A DNA stretch of 64,000 nucleotides from Gentiana macrophylla. Its lineage: Eukaryota > Streptophyta > Magnoliopsida > Gentianales > Gentianaceae. The stretch's first letter is position 1. Every line of letters starts with the position of its first letter. The notes below the pieces were generated by a model. The model was given only the letters and a program-made list of their open reading frames with translations. It was not told the origin of the DNA and made no database searches. Shown piece by piece: positions 11,600 through 22,520 of the stretch. The translations under genes and the position numbers were made by a program. The stretch covers positions 6,299,822-6,363,821 of the forward strand of contig CM047806.1 in the NCBI GenBank assembly GCA_026214975.1, written 5' to 3'.

Positions 11600-12254
11600 T
11601 GTTGATAATGATTTAGATAATTAACATTTCATATACTAAAACATGAGTTGATGATAAATCTTATTGTACAACCGTTATAAAAATGTTGTACCAAATGATC
11701 ACATGCATCATATCTTTCTATGTTTACATTTTTACCTTATACAATCATACTTTGTGAAAGGGGCTCGCTAAAGGAACGACAATAAATTTATTGGGATCTT
11801 AGGTTCGATTTTCGAGGGGTTGAATGTGCTAATTCGACCCTTTAAAAGCAAATCTAAGTCCAATATTCGATTTTTTTGAGATTAAGTATCATTAGAATGT
11901 TGTATGAATAGTTTTGTTATGGTGCATTTAACAAAACCTTACGTGAAATGTAGTAGTAATGAAATTTTATAATACATATCACTTTATACAATATTATTAC
12001 AATAGTTATATCGAAAAGAATATAGAAGTTGATAGGCAAGAGTTTGACTTTAGTTTGTTGTCAACTCTAAAGGTTTGGAATTCGAATCAATTCTTTGACA
12101 CTTGGTATACAACATGTAAGGATGGAATATACTCCCTCCGTTTCAAAATAATTGATGCAGTTGCCAAAAACACGCATATTAAGGGTGTGATTTAATGCTT
12201 TAATTTAAATACCAAAATGACTAAAGACCCTTATTCTATAATTAATGCAATGTT

Positions 12255-12556
12255 GTATTTACTCCCTCACACCATATAATAAACAAGAGTAGATAAAGAA
12301 AATCAAAATAGCACAACGAAAGACTCTGAATAACTGTTTTATTGGATTGATGAAAACGGTACACAATACTCTCCTTTATATAGGAAAATAAATGGGATAA
12401 TAATCAATTCAAAATAAATAAAACTAATGATAAACTATTTTATCACTTGGAGTGGTTTATTTCAAACATTAATCTAATTTATAGCAGCTTTATCTATTTA
12501 TTTTGACATTCATCATTATCTTCAAATATCAACTATAATATTATCTTCTAATAGTC
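12255..12556 (-). repeat. LTR-like fragment inside the Stowaway element
   Basis: Read on the minus strand, GCTTGAGGGAGACTATTAGAAG looks like a polypurine tract running into a U3. It is followed by TATATAAAGG (near 12378) and an AATAAAAC polyadenylation-like signal, the layout of a Copia LTR. No matching partner LTR was found, so the boundaries are approximate. Confidence 0.45.
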
Positions 12557-12599
12557 TCCCTCAAGCGAGGCCGGGTTTGGAGGCCGAGTTTGTCTTGGC

Positions 12600-12860
12600 A
12601 TAATTTGGAGGGCATCTCCACTCCGGAAATCTGGAGTCCATTAGTTATGATGTTTTGGAGGGCATCTCCACCCCGGCTGTTCTTCCGGAGTCAATAGGTT
12701 GTTGTGTTTTGAAGGGCATCTCACTCCAGCGGCTCTTTTGGCTTTTCCAAAGTCCATAGTTGTGTTGTTTTGGAGGGCATCTCCACTCCGATTGTTCTTC
12801 CGAAGTCCATAGTTGTGTTATTTTGGAGGCATCTCCACTCCGGATATTCTTCTGAAATTC
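12600..12860. repeat. tandem repeat, 5 units of about 52-61 bp
   Basis: Each unit contains TTTGGAGGGCATCTCCACTCCGG followed by a TTCTTCCGGAGTCCATAGTT-type half. Unit starts are near 12604, 12653, 12708, 12769 and 12821. Units diverge by substitutions and small deletions. It lies just inside the LTR-like fragment on the internal side. Confidence 0.8.
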
Positions 12861-13239
12861 ATTAGTTTATATGTTTGATTCTTGGTGCATGCTTGATTCT
12901 TCCATTCTGGTTGAATGAATCTGATATCGGCCTCCAATTTTGACAAATGCAATAGATTTGTATCTTTTTTTCACCTGAAAAATAGACATAGAATTGATGC
13001 CAAATAAAAAAAATAACATATGCTAAGATTGGTATTTTGTTAATAGAAAAATAACATATCTAAACTCTAAACATTATGGATTCATAAAAAAAATTACTAG
13101 ACACATGAAAAACTGGTGATGAAGATGTTGGATGCTGAATGTTTTTTTTTCCGGATGACACTAGATGAAAATTCAGGATAAAATTTTTTATTTTTTTATT
13201 TATTACACAGTGGATGAAATTACAAGATAGAAAAATAAC

Positions 13240-13240
<1 letters not shown>

Positions 13241-13282
<42 letters not shown>
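13241..13282. repeat. poly-T tract
   Basis: Homopolymer of about 40 T inside the Stowaway insertion. Confidence 0.9.
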
Positions 13283-13440
13283 CCTCAACGATGGACATTT
13301 ATTTGGACGCATGGTTGAGGAAAGAAATACATTGGAGATGAACGCATGGATGATGAATTTGGCCTTTTTCCTGGACTATAATGTTTAATTAAATGCACGA
13401 TTATTAATGAAAGGTTTCTATATATTGGCTAATAATTTGT

Positions 13441-13750
13441 TTAGAAGCGGAAGGCGGATCGGGCAGGGTTCACTAATGTTAAAGCGCTCGAACCCTCGCC
13501 CCTGGCTCTGATACCATAAACGAAAATCAGAATATAAAATTCTGGAGTGATTAGATTTAGTTTAAATAAGAGATTAGATTTAGGATTGATTTGGATAAGA
13601 TTTATTTTAGATTTAAATTTATTTTTTAAATATGTTAAGAGTATATCTTTTGTCAAACTTTACTCCTATATAAATGAGTAATCATTGTAGCTTTTGAATC
13701 ACTTCAATAAAAACAACACTTCAGAGTTTTATATTCTGATTTTTGTTTAG
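13441..13750. repeat. retrotransposon end with primer site and inverted LTR-like termini
   Basis: On the minus strand a tRNA-Met-type primer site (TGGTATCAGAGCC) lies at 13503-13515. Beside it, AATCAGAATATAAAATTCTGGAG at about 13524-13546 reappears inverted at 13722-13745. The 200 bp between carry TATATAAATG and AATAAAA as in a short LTR. This could be a truncated TRIM-like LTR end or a local inversion. Boundaries are tentative. Confidence 0.4.
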
Positions 13751-14244
13751 TAGAGGTAGGAAAAACACAATAAATGTTCCACTGAAAATGTAATTGCCTC
13801 GATTATTTTGGAACAAATCTTTTTTGACAACAGTTATTTCGGAACGGAGGGAGTATATGATATATACACTTTCCAGATCAATATTATGCTACATTTAAAT
13901 TAAATATAACTTTCAATATTATTAGAATTATTAATGCATGCACTCAAACATTATACACGTATCTCAGGACCTCATTTTAATTGTCTTAATTTTGTTTCTT
14001 TATATAACGGTATGGCACATAGCTAGAGACTCATTGAGCTTAATTAGCTGGTAGTATTTTCCTAAACCAAAAACTAAAAAATTAAGATAAGACGATATCA
14101 AGGGCAAGGGCACATCTAGGACTTGAAACTCAGGATTGAACTGGATTTTCTATGACATTCTTCATTGTATTGTATTAGTTAGAAGGGTATTTTGGTCTTT
14201 TGAGCGTAAGATATATAAGTCTCCCTTTAATTGTAAAGAATAAT

Positions 14245-14400
14245 GATCACTGACAAACAACGATTGTCTTGTAATGAGTAATACAACGGTGATCTGTAGA
14301 TTGATCATGTTAGATTTATATCTGATCAATTTAGACAATTATCAATGATGCAGATCAATGTTATGTCACTCATAGCCCCAGGATAAAGTGTGTTTAAATC
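14245..14400. repeat. dispersed repeat related to 61238-61390
   Basis: GATCATGTTAGATTTATATCTGATCA and the following TTAGACAATTATCAATGATG resemble the unit at about 61270-61345. A decayed copy of the foldback element described there is likely. Confidence 0.45.
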
Positions 14401-14415
14401 TTTTGTTTCCGGCAA

Positions 14416-14416
<1 letters not shown>

Positions 14417-14462
<46 letters not shown>
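14417..14462. repeat. (AAT)n microsatellite
   Basis: About 15 uninterrupted ATA/AAT units. Confidence 0.95.
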
Positions 14463-14463
<1 letters not shown>

Positions 14464-14737
14464 CCGGAGATTAAACGGAACCGTAATTTGCAACAAAAAA
14501 AATTAATTTTTTTAAAAGAAGTGGCACCTTTTTTTTTTTTTTTTTTTTTTTTCTTGGTGGATTGTGGCAGCTATCTTATATTATCATTATTATCCATTTT
14601 TTTCTAGTTGAAGATATATATCTGTTTCACAAACCTCTGTAAACCCTAATTAAACATAAAACTCCTTCCCATCTCTCTGCACAAAAAAAAAAAAAAAAAA
14701 AAAAAAAAAAACGAAATACGTTGTCCTCTCAGTTCTC

Positions 14738-14857
14738 ATATCATCAACAAAAAGCAAAAAGATGGGGAGTCGTTGTCTTCCTGAAGAGATCATATCATCA
14801 ACAAGAAGAAGAAGCAAAAAGATGGGGAGTTGTCGTCGTTGTCTTCCTGAAGAGATC
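14738..14857 (+). repeat. tandem duplication at the F-box start
   Basis: The block TCATATCATCAACAA, a GA/A-rich stretch, and GATGGGGAGT...CTTCCTGAAGAGA occurs twice in a row (first copy about 14738-14790, second about 14790-14857). Confidence 0.8.
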
Positions 14858-16396
14858 ATTGAGGATATCCTCCTCAAGTTACCCACGAAATCTATCATTT
14901 GATTCCAAATCGTATGTAAGTCAAGCTTAATCTAATAAAAAGTAGCAGCTATTTCGCAAACAAGCTCCTCATCAAATCCGAGGATGAGAGTACTTATCTT
15001 GCTATGTTTTTCGTTGTTCGGCATAAACGGCAGTTGGACCGTAGTTTTTTTAACTTTTTAGGCACATGTCTTTACCAAGAGTGTAAAGAAACATCACAAC
15101 TGCGGTTCGTAAAGGGTGTTAATAAATCTCCCGTGCTTAATTTTGAGCTCCCGCCTTCTTACAAGGGAACTACTTATCTAACATTAATAGGTCATTATAA
15201 TGGCATAATGTGCGTGATTATAGATTGTATTATTATTCCGTTGATTAATCCATTTTTAAAGGAGGTGAAAACCCTTCCCATCCCCCCTGTTGACAATTCC
15301 AATTATATACCGTGTTTGAAATTGCTTGGTTTTGGATTTGATAGCGTGACTATGGATTTTAAGGTTGTTCGAATATTTGGGTCACCACAAGCAGCTAATG
15401 AATTTAATGGATGTCGGAGAGCTGAAGTGTACAACTTAAGAACAAATGTTGGAGAGAATTGAATGTATTTCCTTCGGTAAATATTCGTGAAACCTCTCAT
15501 CGTTCCACATTATTTAATGGGGTCGTCTACTGGTTGTAAAAATTGATTATTTAGACTGGGAAATCCTCACTTTCAACATGAGTACGGAAGTGTTTGAGCG
15601 TCTAGAATTACCTCAACGTTGGAACAATGATGGTAGGGAATATTGTCATGATAATCTTCCTGCTCTTTTTGTTATGAATCAAAAGTCTCTTGTTTTTGTC
15701 TCGTATTGTCACATCACTTAATTACTCACACAACATGGTCGATATATGACGATGAACAAACATGGGATCGAATGAAGTAGACCAAACTCTATTCATTCGA
15801 ACATTTACTTGAATTCTATAAGCCGGAGGGTTTCCGGAAGGAGCATGAACTCCTTTACCTCTACAGGAATGAAACAATTTTGTATGATCTACTCGCAGGA
15901 GCGTCCCTGTTCAAATTTAGGCTCGGGGCCAAAAAAAAAAAAAATTAGGCCCTCGCCCTTCGAAAAAAAACAGTAATCAAAATATATATAAAAAAATAAA
16001 ACAAAAAAAACTGCGTGTGAAACAGTAGTCCTAGTTTATTTGGCTCCTAGTCCTAGACTCCTAGTTTAAAAAAACGAAAATTATTGTAGCTTGCAAGATT
16101 CAAAACCTAGTCTCATGTTTAGTATACTTGAGTGCTAACCATTAAGGAATGTATAAATACAGTATATATATAATATTATGTCAAAATTTCGTGGGGCCCT
16201 TAAATTCATTGTTTTTCGGGGGGGCTCCGGGCCATGGCCTCCTTGGCCCCCCCACAGGGGCGCCCCTGTCTACTCGGTCATCGCCGTTCTGTGTTTTTCG
16301 ATACTAAATCACAACTTAGGCAATACAATGCATGACATGGACCGTTGCTTTGATATGGGATTTTGCAGTCCAAGTTTAGTATCAATCAACATGTGA
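14762..16396 (+). pseudogene. F-box protein with F-box-associated (FBA) domain, broken
   Basis: Would be a substrate-recognition subunit of an SCF ubiquitin ligase. The F-box LPEEIIEDILLKLPTKSII is at 14838-14898 and is cut by a TGA just before the conserved FQIVCKS. The FBA domain resumes at 15004-15462 (LLGFGFDSVTMDFKVVRI, AEVYNLRT) and is frameshifted at the NVGEN point. It continues in other frames (VVYWL, EILTFNMSTEVFERLELP, FVMNQKSLVFVSY). The C-terminal coding part is split by a 373-bp hAT MITE at 15896-16268, after which MGFCSPSLVSIN resumes to 16396. The start region is a tandem duplicate of about 60 bp, giving two ATGs in the same context (14762 and 14822). Many independent lesions make this a dead gene. 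Confidence 0.85.
15896..16268. mobile_element. hAT-type MITE inserted in the F-box pseudogene
   Basis: Terminal inverted repeats CAGGAGCGTCCCTG (left) and CAGGGGCGCCCCTG (right, inverted) match at 12 of 14 bases. An 8-bp target duplication TCTACTCG is perfect at 15888-15895 and 16269-16276. An 8-bp duplication with CAGGG ends is the hAT signature. It is non-coding, 373 bp. A diverged relative lies at about 36450-36995. Confidence 0.9.
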
Positions 16397-16889
16397 GGAA
16401 ACCGATCGAATCAGATTTTGTATTACTTTGTTATGTTCCAGTCAGTTAAAATTAATCGCAACATTCCATATAGAAAAACATGGCTGCATGCACACATAAG
16501 CAGGCAATTAAGTGAGGTTTTCATGGATGAGCTAGCTAGGAAACTATATTTATCAGACTATTATTATTGAAGTTTTAATTTCATTATGTACTGATGTAAT
16601 ATAAAATTAGTATGTTGGATTGGAAAAGTGTCGATCGATTCTATAAATTACTTTTCAATGTGCTGCATCTTTGATTTCTCTCTTTCATGCATATTTATCA
16701 AAATCATCACGTGTATTTGACTGTTTTCCTATTGAACTTAATTCATTCCCCCTGCCTTAATATTATGAATTCATTGTCACACCTATCTAAAAGATTGAAG
16801 AATTCTTGGATCTGAATTTTCATCAATACTCTTAAGTGATTAATTACTCCACTGTGCTGTGTTGCAGAGGGGAAAAACTATAAGGAACT
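16397..16889. other. intergenic, no gene seen
   Basis: AT-rich DNA between the F-box pseudogene and the minus-strand Copia fragment. No structure recognised. Confidence 0.4.
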
Positions 16890-17720
16890 TGTTGAATACG
16901 GTAATATATTTGACATAAAAGAATAACAATATAACACATAAAGCACTAGGAAAACTAGTGCACATACTCTCACTAACCTTCTTGTAAGCACAAGGCTCAT
17001 CTTTGTTTATGATGAAATCAAACTGTTTGTTGTCGCATCAAAATGAAGATTCCAACTCCGAGAAGCCTGTTTGAGTTCATAAATGGACCTTTATAGTTTA
17101 CATACAATTTGCGCATCATATGAAGTTTACCTTCAGATTGTGTCATATACACTTCCTCAGACAAATTCTTATTAAGGAAAGCTATTTTCACATCAATCTG
17201 CATTATCTCATAAACATGATATGCTGCAATAGCAAGCAAAATCCTAATTGAATTAAATATAGTGAAAAAGTTTCATCATAGTCAACTCTTTGTCTTTGCG
17301 TATAACCTCTTACCACTCATCTGGCCTTATAGGTAATAACAGTACCATCCATGTAGGTATTTCTCTTAAACACCCATTTACACCAAATTGGAATGATTCC
17401 CTCTGGTGGGTCAGCTAGGTTCCAGGCCTGGTTTTCCTTCATAGATTCAATCTCAAATTGCATGGATTCTAGCCATTTCTCTTTGTCGGACCTCATCATC
17501 ACTTTCTCATAAGTTTTAATGTCCTCATCTTCCATGAGGTACATGCCAGTGTATCTGTCCAGTTTACGACGTTCCTTGGTGGACCTCCGAGGAGTCTGTG
17601 TGTTTTGAGCAGAGACTTGAACCTCATCAATATATATGTCATGCATGCTCTACTTCCATCAGCTGACTATCATCCGTAAGTGGTTCTTGAATTTCTTAAA
17701 AATCGTCTTAATTACTCTCA
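16890..17720 (-). pseudogene. Copia reverse-transcriptase fragment
   Basis: Minus-strand remnants in normal RT order. The N-terminal part has EKWLESMQFEIESMKENQAWNL and KWVFKR at 17646-17317. Then come the DVKIAFLN block near 17185, KQASRSWNLHFD near 17060, NKDEPCAYKK near 17000, and a broken FLVLYVDD-like block near 16940. Frameshifts separate them, and no LTRs or integrase are attached. It is a truncated relic of another Copia family, not of the nested pair, since the sequence differs. Confidence 0.82.
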
Positions 17721-17754
17721 CCGACCTTTTCAAGAATAAACTCTTTCTCTAGAA

Positions 17755-18763
17755 AGTTGATAAGGAGATAGAAAATTAACATTTTATATACTTAAACATG
17801 ACTTGATCATGATAAATTTTATTATACAACTGTTATAAATGTTGTACCAGATGATCACATGCATCATATCTTTCTATTTCCAAAGTGACATGCATCATAT
17901 CTTTCTATGTTAATACACTCATACTGTGTGAAAGAGGCTCGTTAAAGGCACCACAGGAAATTTACTAGGACCTTAAGTTCGATTTTTCGGGAATTGAACG
18001 TATAAATTCAACTTTTAAAAAGCAAAGCTAAGACCAATATTCGATTTTCTAGAGACTAAATGTCATTAGGATGCCGTATGAATAGGTTTGTTGTCGTAAA
18101 TTTAACAATTCCTTACGTGATATGCAGTAGTAATATATACAAAATTATTACAACATTTCTATCTAAAAGAAGTGAAATTCTTACATGATTACTCCCTAAC
18201 GTGCAGTAATCCACATGGTTTAATATGGACCACACAGTTTTATTCTGTAAAAAATCCAGAAGTTGATAGGCAAGAGTTTGACTTTAGTTTATTGTCAACT
18301 CTAAAAGTTTATGCAGTTGGATTTCGAATCAATTCTTTGGTATACAACATGTAAGGATGGCATATGATACGCTTTCCAGATCAATATTGTGCTCTATTTA
18401 CATGTATCTCAGGACCTCGTTTTAATTGTTTTAATTTTGTTTCTTTAAATAGTATGGCACATAGAGACTCATGGAGCTTAATTAGCTAGTAGTATTTTCC
18501 TAATCCGAAAACTAAAAAATTAAGATAACACGATTTCAAGGGCAAGGGTGGATCCAGGACTTGAAACTAGGGTGGGTTACTAGATTATAGTTGATAGTTA
18601 GATGGACTGGACTGAATTTTCTAAGTTTTTTAGTATAACACGAAAAACTTCGGGTTAGCTTAGCCCCTCTTACCTATGTCCTTCTTCATTGTATAGTATT
18701 AGTTAGAAGGGTATTTTGGTCTTTTGAGTGTAAGATATATAAGTCTCCCTTTAATTGTAAACC
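17755..18763. repeat. duplicated segment, copy B
   Basis: Diverged copy of 11600-14240 without the Stowaway insertion. The empty site reads GGATGGCATATGATACGC near 18355. It carries a private insertion of about 75 bp near 18180-18250 and a hAT-like remnant at 18541-18690. Confidence 0.85.
18541..18690. mobile_element. decayed hAT-MITE related to 34954-35130
   Basis: Starts CAAGGGTGGATCCAGG and contains GGGTGGG...TTTTTAGTATAACACGAAAAACTTCGGGTTAGCTTAGCCCC. This follows the internal layout of the intact element at 34954-35130 (CAAGGGCGGAGCCAGG...TTAGCCCCCC). The right terminal repeat is not clear. Confidence 0.6.
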
Positions 18764-18925
18764 CTACAACTAAGTTCACTTTTTTAAAAGAATACTAGAG
18801 ATCTTCCATTTTTCTCTCATCCTTGCTGAAAATCAACAGCACAACCGGACTGAATAGACTCTCGAACTAGTTGTTATTAAGTAAAGATTATATATTCTAT
18901 GCCAGCTCTTTCTCGGAATTACCAG

Positions 18926-19560
18926 CAGGGACGGACCCAGTGTATTGATGTGGGGGGTGCACGGCCCCCACTCAACTTTTCGTGTGAAGTTACTAGTATA
19001 TCACTCTAATAATATTAAAGATCATGTATGTATATTATTTCAGACAAATTCTAATGTAACTGCTTATTTAGTTCATCTGGTTAGAAGTATTATAACTATA
19101 GATGAAGTCCACTTTGTTTAAAATATATTTCTTTGCATGTTTTTAACATTTTTTTTTAATTTGGCTGAAAAAAAAATTGCAGGTAAAATCATTGCATATC
19201 AAAGTAGCAATATGTATTAATGATTGCATTGGGAAGCCGCATGGGTAGCTCAACTGGTTTTATGTGATAGATTGCATCAAGGAAAACATAATCGAATTCC
19301 GACTGCCGCAATGTATAAGTTAACCCTGAATAAATAATGACTCATTGTTGGCATTGAATCATGGTCCTTTCATCTAAAGGGCCGTCAAGTCACCGTGATT
19401 AACTATTTAACTTTCTCACCACTCTGTCAAGCTGAATTATAAGAGGCATTATGGGTGAGGGGTATCGCCTTTTACCTCGCATGCATTGGGAATCAAATTG
19501 CAAGCAATTGAAAGTTGACTTACAATGTCAAAGCTTTGTCTAGTGTACTTTGTGGCCAAT
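18926..19560. mobile_element. transposon fragment, one end only
   Basis: CAGGGACGGACCCAG at 18926 resembles the terminal repeat seen in many plant hAT-like elements, followed by a GGGGGGTGCACGGCCCCC palindrome. I could not find the opposite end, so the extent is a guess. Confidence 0.3.
19237..19320 (+). repeat. tRNA-derived SINE-like promoter region
   Basis: TAGCTCAACTGG at 19246 fits a pol III A box and ATCGAATTCC at 19291 a degenerate B box, spaced about 45 bp as in tRNA-derived SINEs. No clear 3' tail or target duplication was found. Confidence 0.35.
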
Positions 19561-20363
19561 GAATAAGTGACAACAATGCATTCTTTTTAGCCAATGATGG
19601 AGAATGTTTGACATTTTAATATATATTCTTTTAGGTATGTATGGCTACTTCGAATCCTGGATGGACACTTGGATAATGATTTTATATAGCTGGAAATTGG
19701 AATAACATATGTATAAATAAAATTAAAATTGAAAAAGCAAAAGATCGAAAATTGACACATCAAGGACATGAGAGGGAATAGAATACCCTAAGAAGAATGC
19801 TTTATTTTTTTATCTTTAGGAAATCATAATCTCACATTGCACTTACATTTCATGTTCATAACAATTGATTTAAAGTGTTAGAATACAAATAAACTCATTG
19901 ATCGTTATGGATTCTTCTATAATTGATCAAGTACTCTAATCACTTGAAATATACTTAATGTATGAGAGCGGTTATGAATGTATCATCACCATTATGTTTT
20001 TCAAGACAAGTAAATTGGTAAAAAGATCCTCTGTGCTGTATCGTTTGTGTCTTAGTGAAAAAAAATACATTTGGTCATGGTTGTACGCTTGAGGCCAAAA
20101 GCTCCTCTTAAAGGGAGTCACCATGTGTAATTTCATATACGACCAAAAATGATATACAACGCCCAAGCGGCAAGCATACATACATTCTCATCATATTCTT
20201 ATCATACTAAATGTAAAACTACTGAATTCTACGACCAAAAATGATATACAACACCCAAGCATACATACATTCTCATCATATTCTTATCATATATACTAAA
20301 TGTAAAACTTCTGAATTCTACGATTGAAAATGCTTCTACTTTCACATAGATATTATGTGTATA
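19561..20363. other. intergenic with a local repeat
   Basis: No gene seen. The block ACGACCAAAAATGATATACAAC...CATACATACATTCTCATCATATTCTTATCATA occurs twice (about 20140-20205 and 20231-20290), followed each time by CTAAATGTAAAACT.CTGAATTCTACGA. Confidence 0.5.
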
Positions 20364-20403
20364 CTAGTAGGAAACTCGTGCGATGCACGGAGAACATTAT
20401 ATC

Positions 20404-20516
20404 ATGAATTTAAATAAAATTAAATCATGTTTGAAAAAAATGAAGTTAAAATGGCAAAACAACGTCTGAATTATCTGGTAGAATATACAAATTAGATAGT
20501 ATCCATAGCCATTAAC
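20404..20516. repeat. direct repeat, copy 1 (partner 26457-26570)
   Basis: ATGAATTTAAATAAAATTAA through ATCCATAGCCATT, shared with the second copy apart from a few substitutions and one extra T. Right of this copy is a second Helitron-like hairpin, CCTGTGC-TAT-GCACGG. Confidence 0.85.
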
Positions 20517-21613
20517 CTGTGCTATGCACGGGGATAGAAAAATAAAAAATAGCATGTAAGAAAAAAATTTCACCTTGGACATAAGTTTACTAAAAGTAAT
20601 ATGTCTGAATTTCAAAAAGTAAAAGCAACAACAAAAAAAAAAAAAAAAAAAAAAAGAAATTCAGTCTACAACTAAGTTATCATGCTGACGGAAATTTTAA
20701 TAAGATCCCAAGTATGACTTGGTGAGCCAAGACCAATAAGAAATTAGTTAAAAGTGATTTTTAAAATATATATTCCACTTATTTTCATATTTGCCCCTCT
20801 TTTAAAATATCTCATTGGTGGAACATGTATAACATGGGTCAGGACCACCATAAAACTACTGCATGCCCGAATCTTCTTCGGTCATTGAAACGATGGCGGC
20901 CTATATTTAACAAAATGAAATATAAAGCATGACAAAAGTATCATCAAAGGATGAGTTAGAACCAACATACTATATGCATGGACATCCTACTTCTCGCAAC
21001 AGTAAAATATTTATGATTGCATCTCCAATTACACCTCCAATTAGACCGACATTATTCATGTCTTTGGAAAAAAAAAACCATAGGCACGCTCTATAAGAGA
21101 AAACACAATGTAAGAGATAGCACGAAAAAAATTAAAGAGTACATCAAGGAATAAAGAAATCAAACATAAAATAGATATATACTTCATCTCTCTATTACCA
21201 TTGAGAGAACATAGAGTAGATAAACACTCCTTTCCATTCAAGTAGTGATAGTGCAACAACAAAAATACACAAAACACTTAATTTGTCAATTGATTAAGAC
21301 GTGGGACCTATTGATCAAAATGAGTCTCATAAAAATCAATTAAGGAAAAAATGTTCTGGCACAAACATTTCTCTAAAAAGAAAATGCGAAAAAGACCAAC
21401 CACAAACGAATCAACTTCTCGTTTATTTTTCTTTCAATTAATTAAGCAAAACTCCCCAACAGCAAAGTAAAAAAAAAATTGTTTCACTCAAGTAAAATCA
21501 TCATTCAAACATTCATTTATGTTTATAGAGGTCTTCATTAATGTACAATTGTCACGAAGTACAAAATATGACAAAGCAAAAGTTTTTTTTACATTTTCTT
21601 GCGTATTTATGGT

Positions 21614-21707
21614 TCTTGTTCAACCTGATTGGATCTTTTCCGGAACTCGCGCGGTAGAATTGATTCTTCAACCTGATTGGATCTTTTCCAGAACTCGGTA
21701 GAATTGA
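21614..21707. repeat. tandem repeat, 2 units of about 47 bp
   Basis: CAACCTGATTGGATCTTTTC...GAACTCG...GGTAGAATTGAT occurs at 21621 and again at 21669. Confidence 0.85.
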
Positions 21708-22196
21708 TCAAGACATGCATCTTGTATGGCACAATATGGGTCTTTTTACTTATGTCGATGTCATTTCTGCATATACCAAACTAAAATAGGACCAAATGTA
21801 CTGAATAACTAAAGGAAAAAAATGACGCAACATTGATTAATTAAGCACGGGAAATGATGGGAAAAGGAGCATAAAAGTGTAATGAATAAGTTTCCAAATA
21901 AAACATATGCTCGGATTGCTGATCAGCCTCATCCCAACAAAGAACTCCGTAAGAAATGAGAAACTATCAGCCTCATCGAATTGCTGCATAGCACGGGTTA
22001 ACCGAAAGAAACTATCAGCCTATCAACCTAACAATGAGAGCCGAATGGCAAGTGTAGAATAAAACCCTACAGTAAATGATTTCATGTGAAAATTTGATCC
22101 AAGAATTGAACAAAGGTTAAGTACGAACAGATGGTTATCATCATATATAGCAGATAAAGAATAAAACATACATGAGTACGAAGAAAACGATAGCAG

Positions 22197-22520
22197 GTCT
22201 TCTTGGTTTATTTAGATGCTTATATATATTCGTTTCTTCACAATGTTGATTGTCATACATACGCAGATGTATAAGAATATAAAGATGCATAAGAAAAAGA
22301 AAGGCCAAAGCTAATCGCAGCAAATTAAATCATTAATCCCCAAAATCGACATATAAGAGATTGTGACGAAAAAACTCAACACATTATCGAAAGAAAGGTA
22401 AAGGAGGTTTAGGTAAAAAATCTTCAAATGAAGCCATCATGTTTTAAGAATATAGCAGACCTTCTTTCACTTCAAGTCTTCTTGGTTTATTTAGATGCTT
22501 ATATATATTCGTTTCTTCAC
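22197..22520. repeat. direct repeat of 45 bp
   Basis: GTCTTCTTGGTTTATTTAGA...TTCGTTTCTTCAC is identical at 22197-22241 and 22476-22520. A further shared piece (GCAGATGTATAAGAATAT) occurs near 22263 and 22775. Confidence 0.8.

Larger units (their letters stand above)
12132..13853. mobile_element. Stowaway (Tc1/mariner-type) element with nested insertions
   Basis: The left end CTCCCTCCGTTTCAAAATAA and the right end (inverted) CTCCCTCCGTTCCGAAATAA are the Stowaway terminal repeats, flanked by TA on both sides. At 1722 bp it is far longer than a normal Stowaway MITE (about 150-350 bp). The middle holds LTR-retrotransposon debris, a 5-unit tandem repeat and a 40-bp poly-T, so the MITE was itself a target. 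The related segment at 17755-18763 lacks the whole insertion, which confirms both boundaries. Confidence 0.85.
11600..14240. repeat. duplicated segment, copy A (interrupted by a Stowaway element)
   Basis: 11600-12131 plus 13854-14240 match 17755-18763 in the same order and orientation with clear but diverged identity. Shared blocks include GTTGATAGGCAAGAGTTTG, the ACATGTAAGGATGG insertion point, ATCTCAGGACCTC and AAGTCTCCCTTTAATTGTAAA. The copy is split by the element at 12132-13853. It contains no gene that I recognise. Confidence 0.85.

Noticed and set aside
12600..12860. CRISPR-like array of five spaced repeats
   Set aside because: A diverged plant tandem repeat next to LTR debris. Spacers are not unique, no cas genes are present, and the genome is eukaryotic.
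15004..15462. Stand-alone 152-aa protein gene
   Set aside because: It is the FBA part of the broken F-box gene. F-box sequence precedes it and FBA sequence continues after it in other frames.
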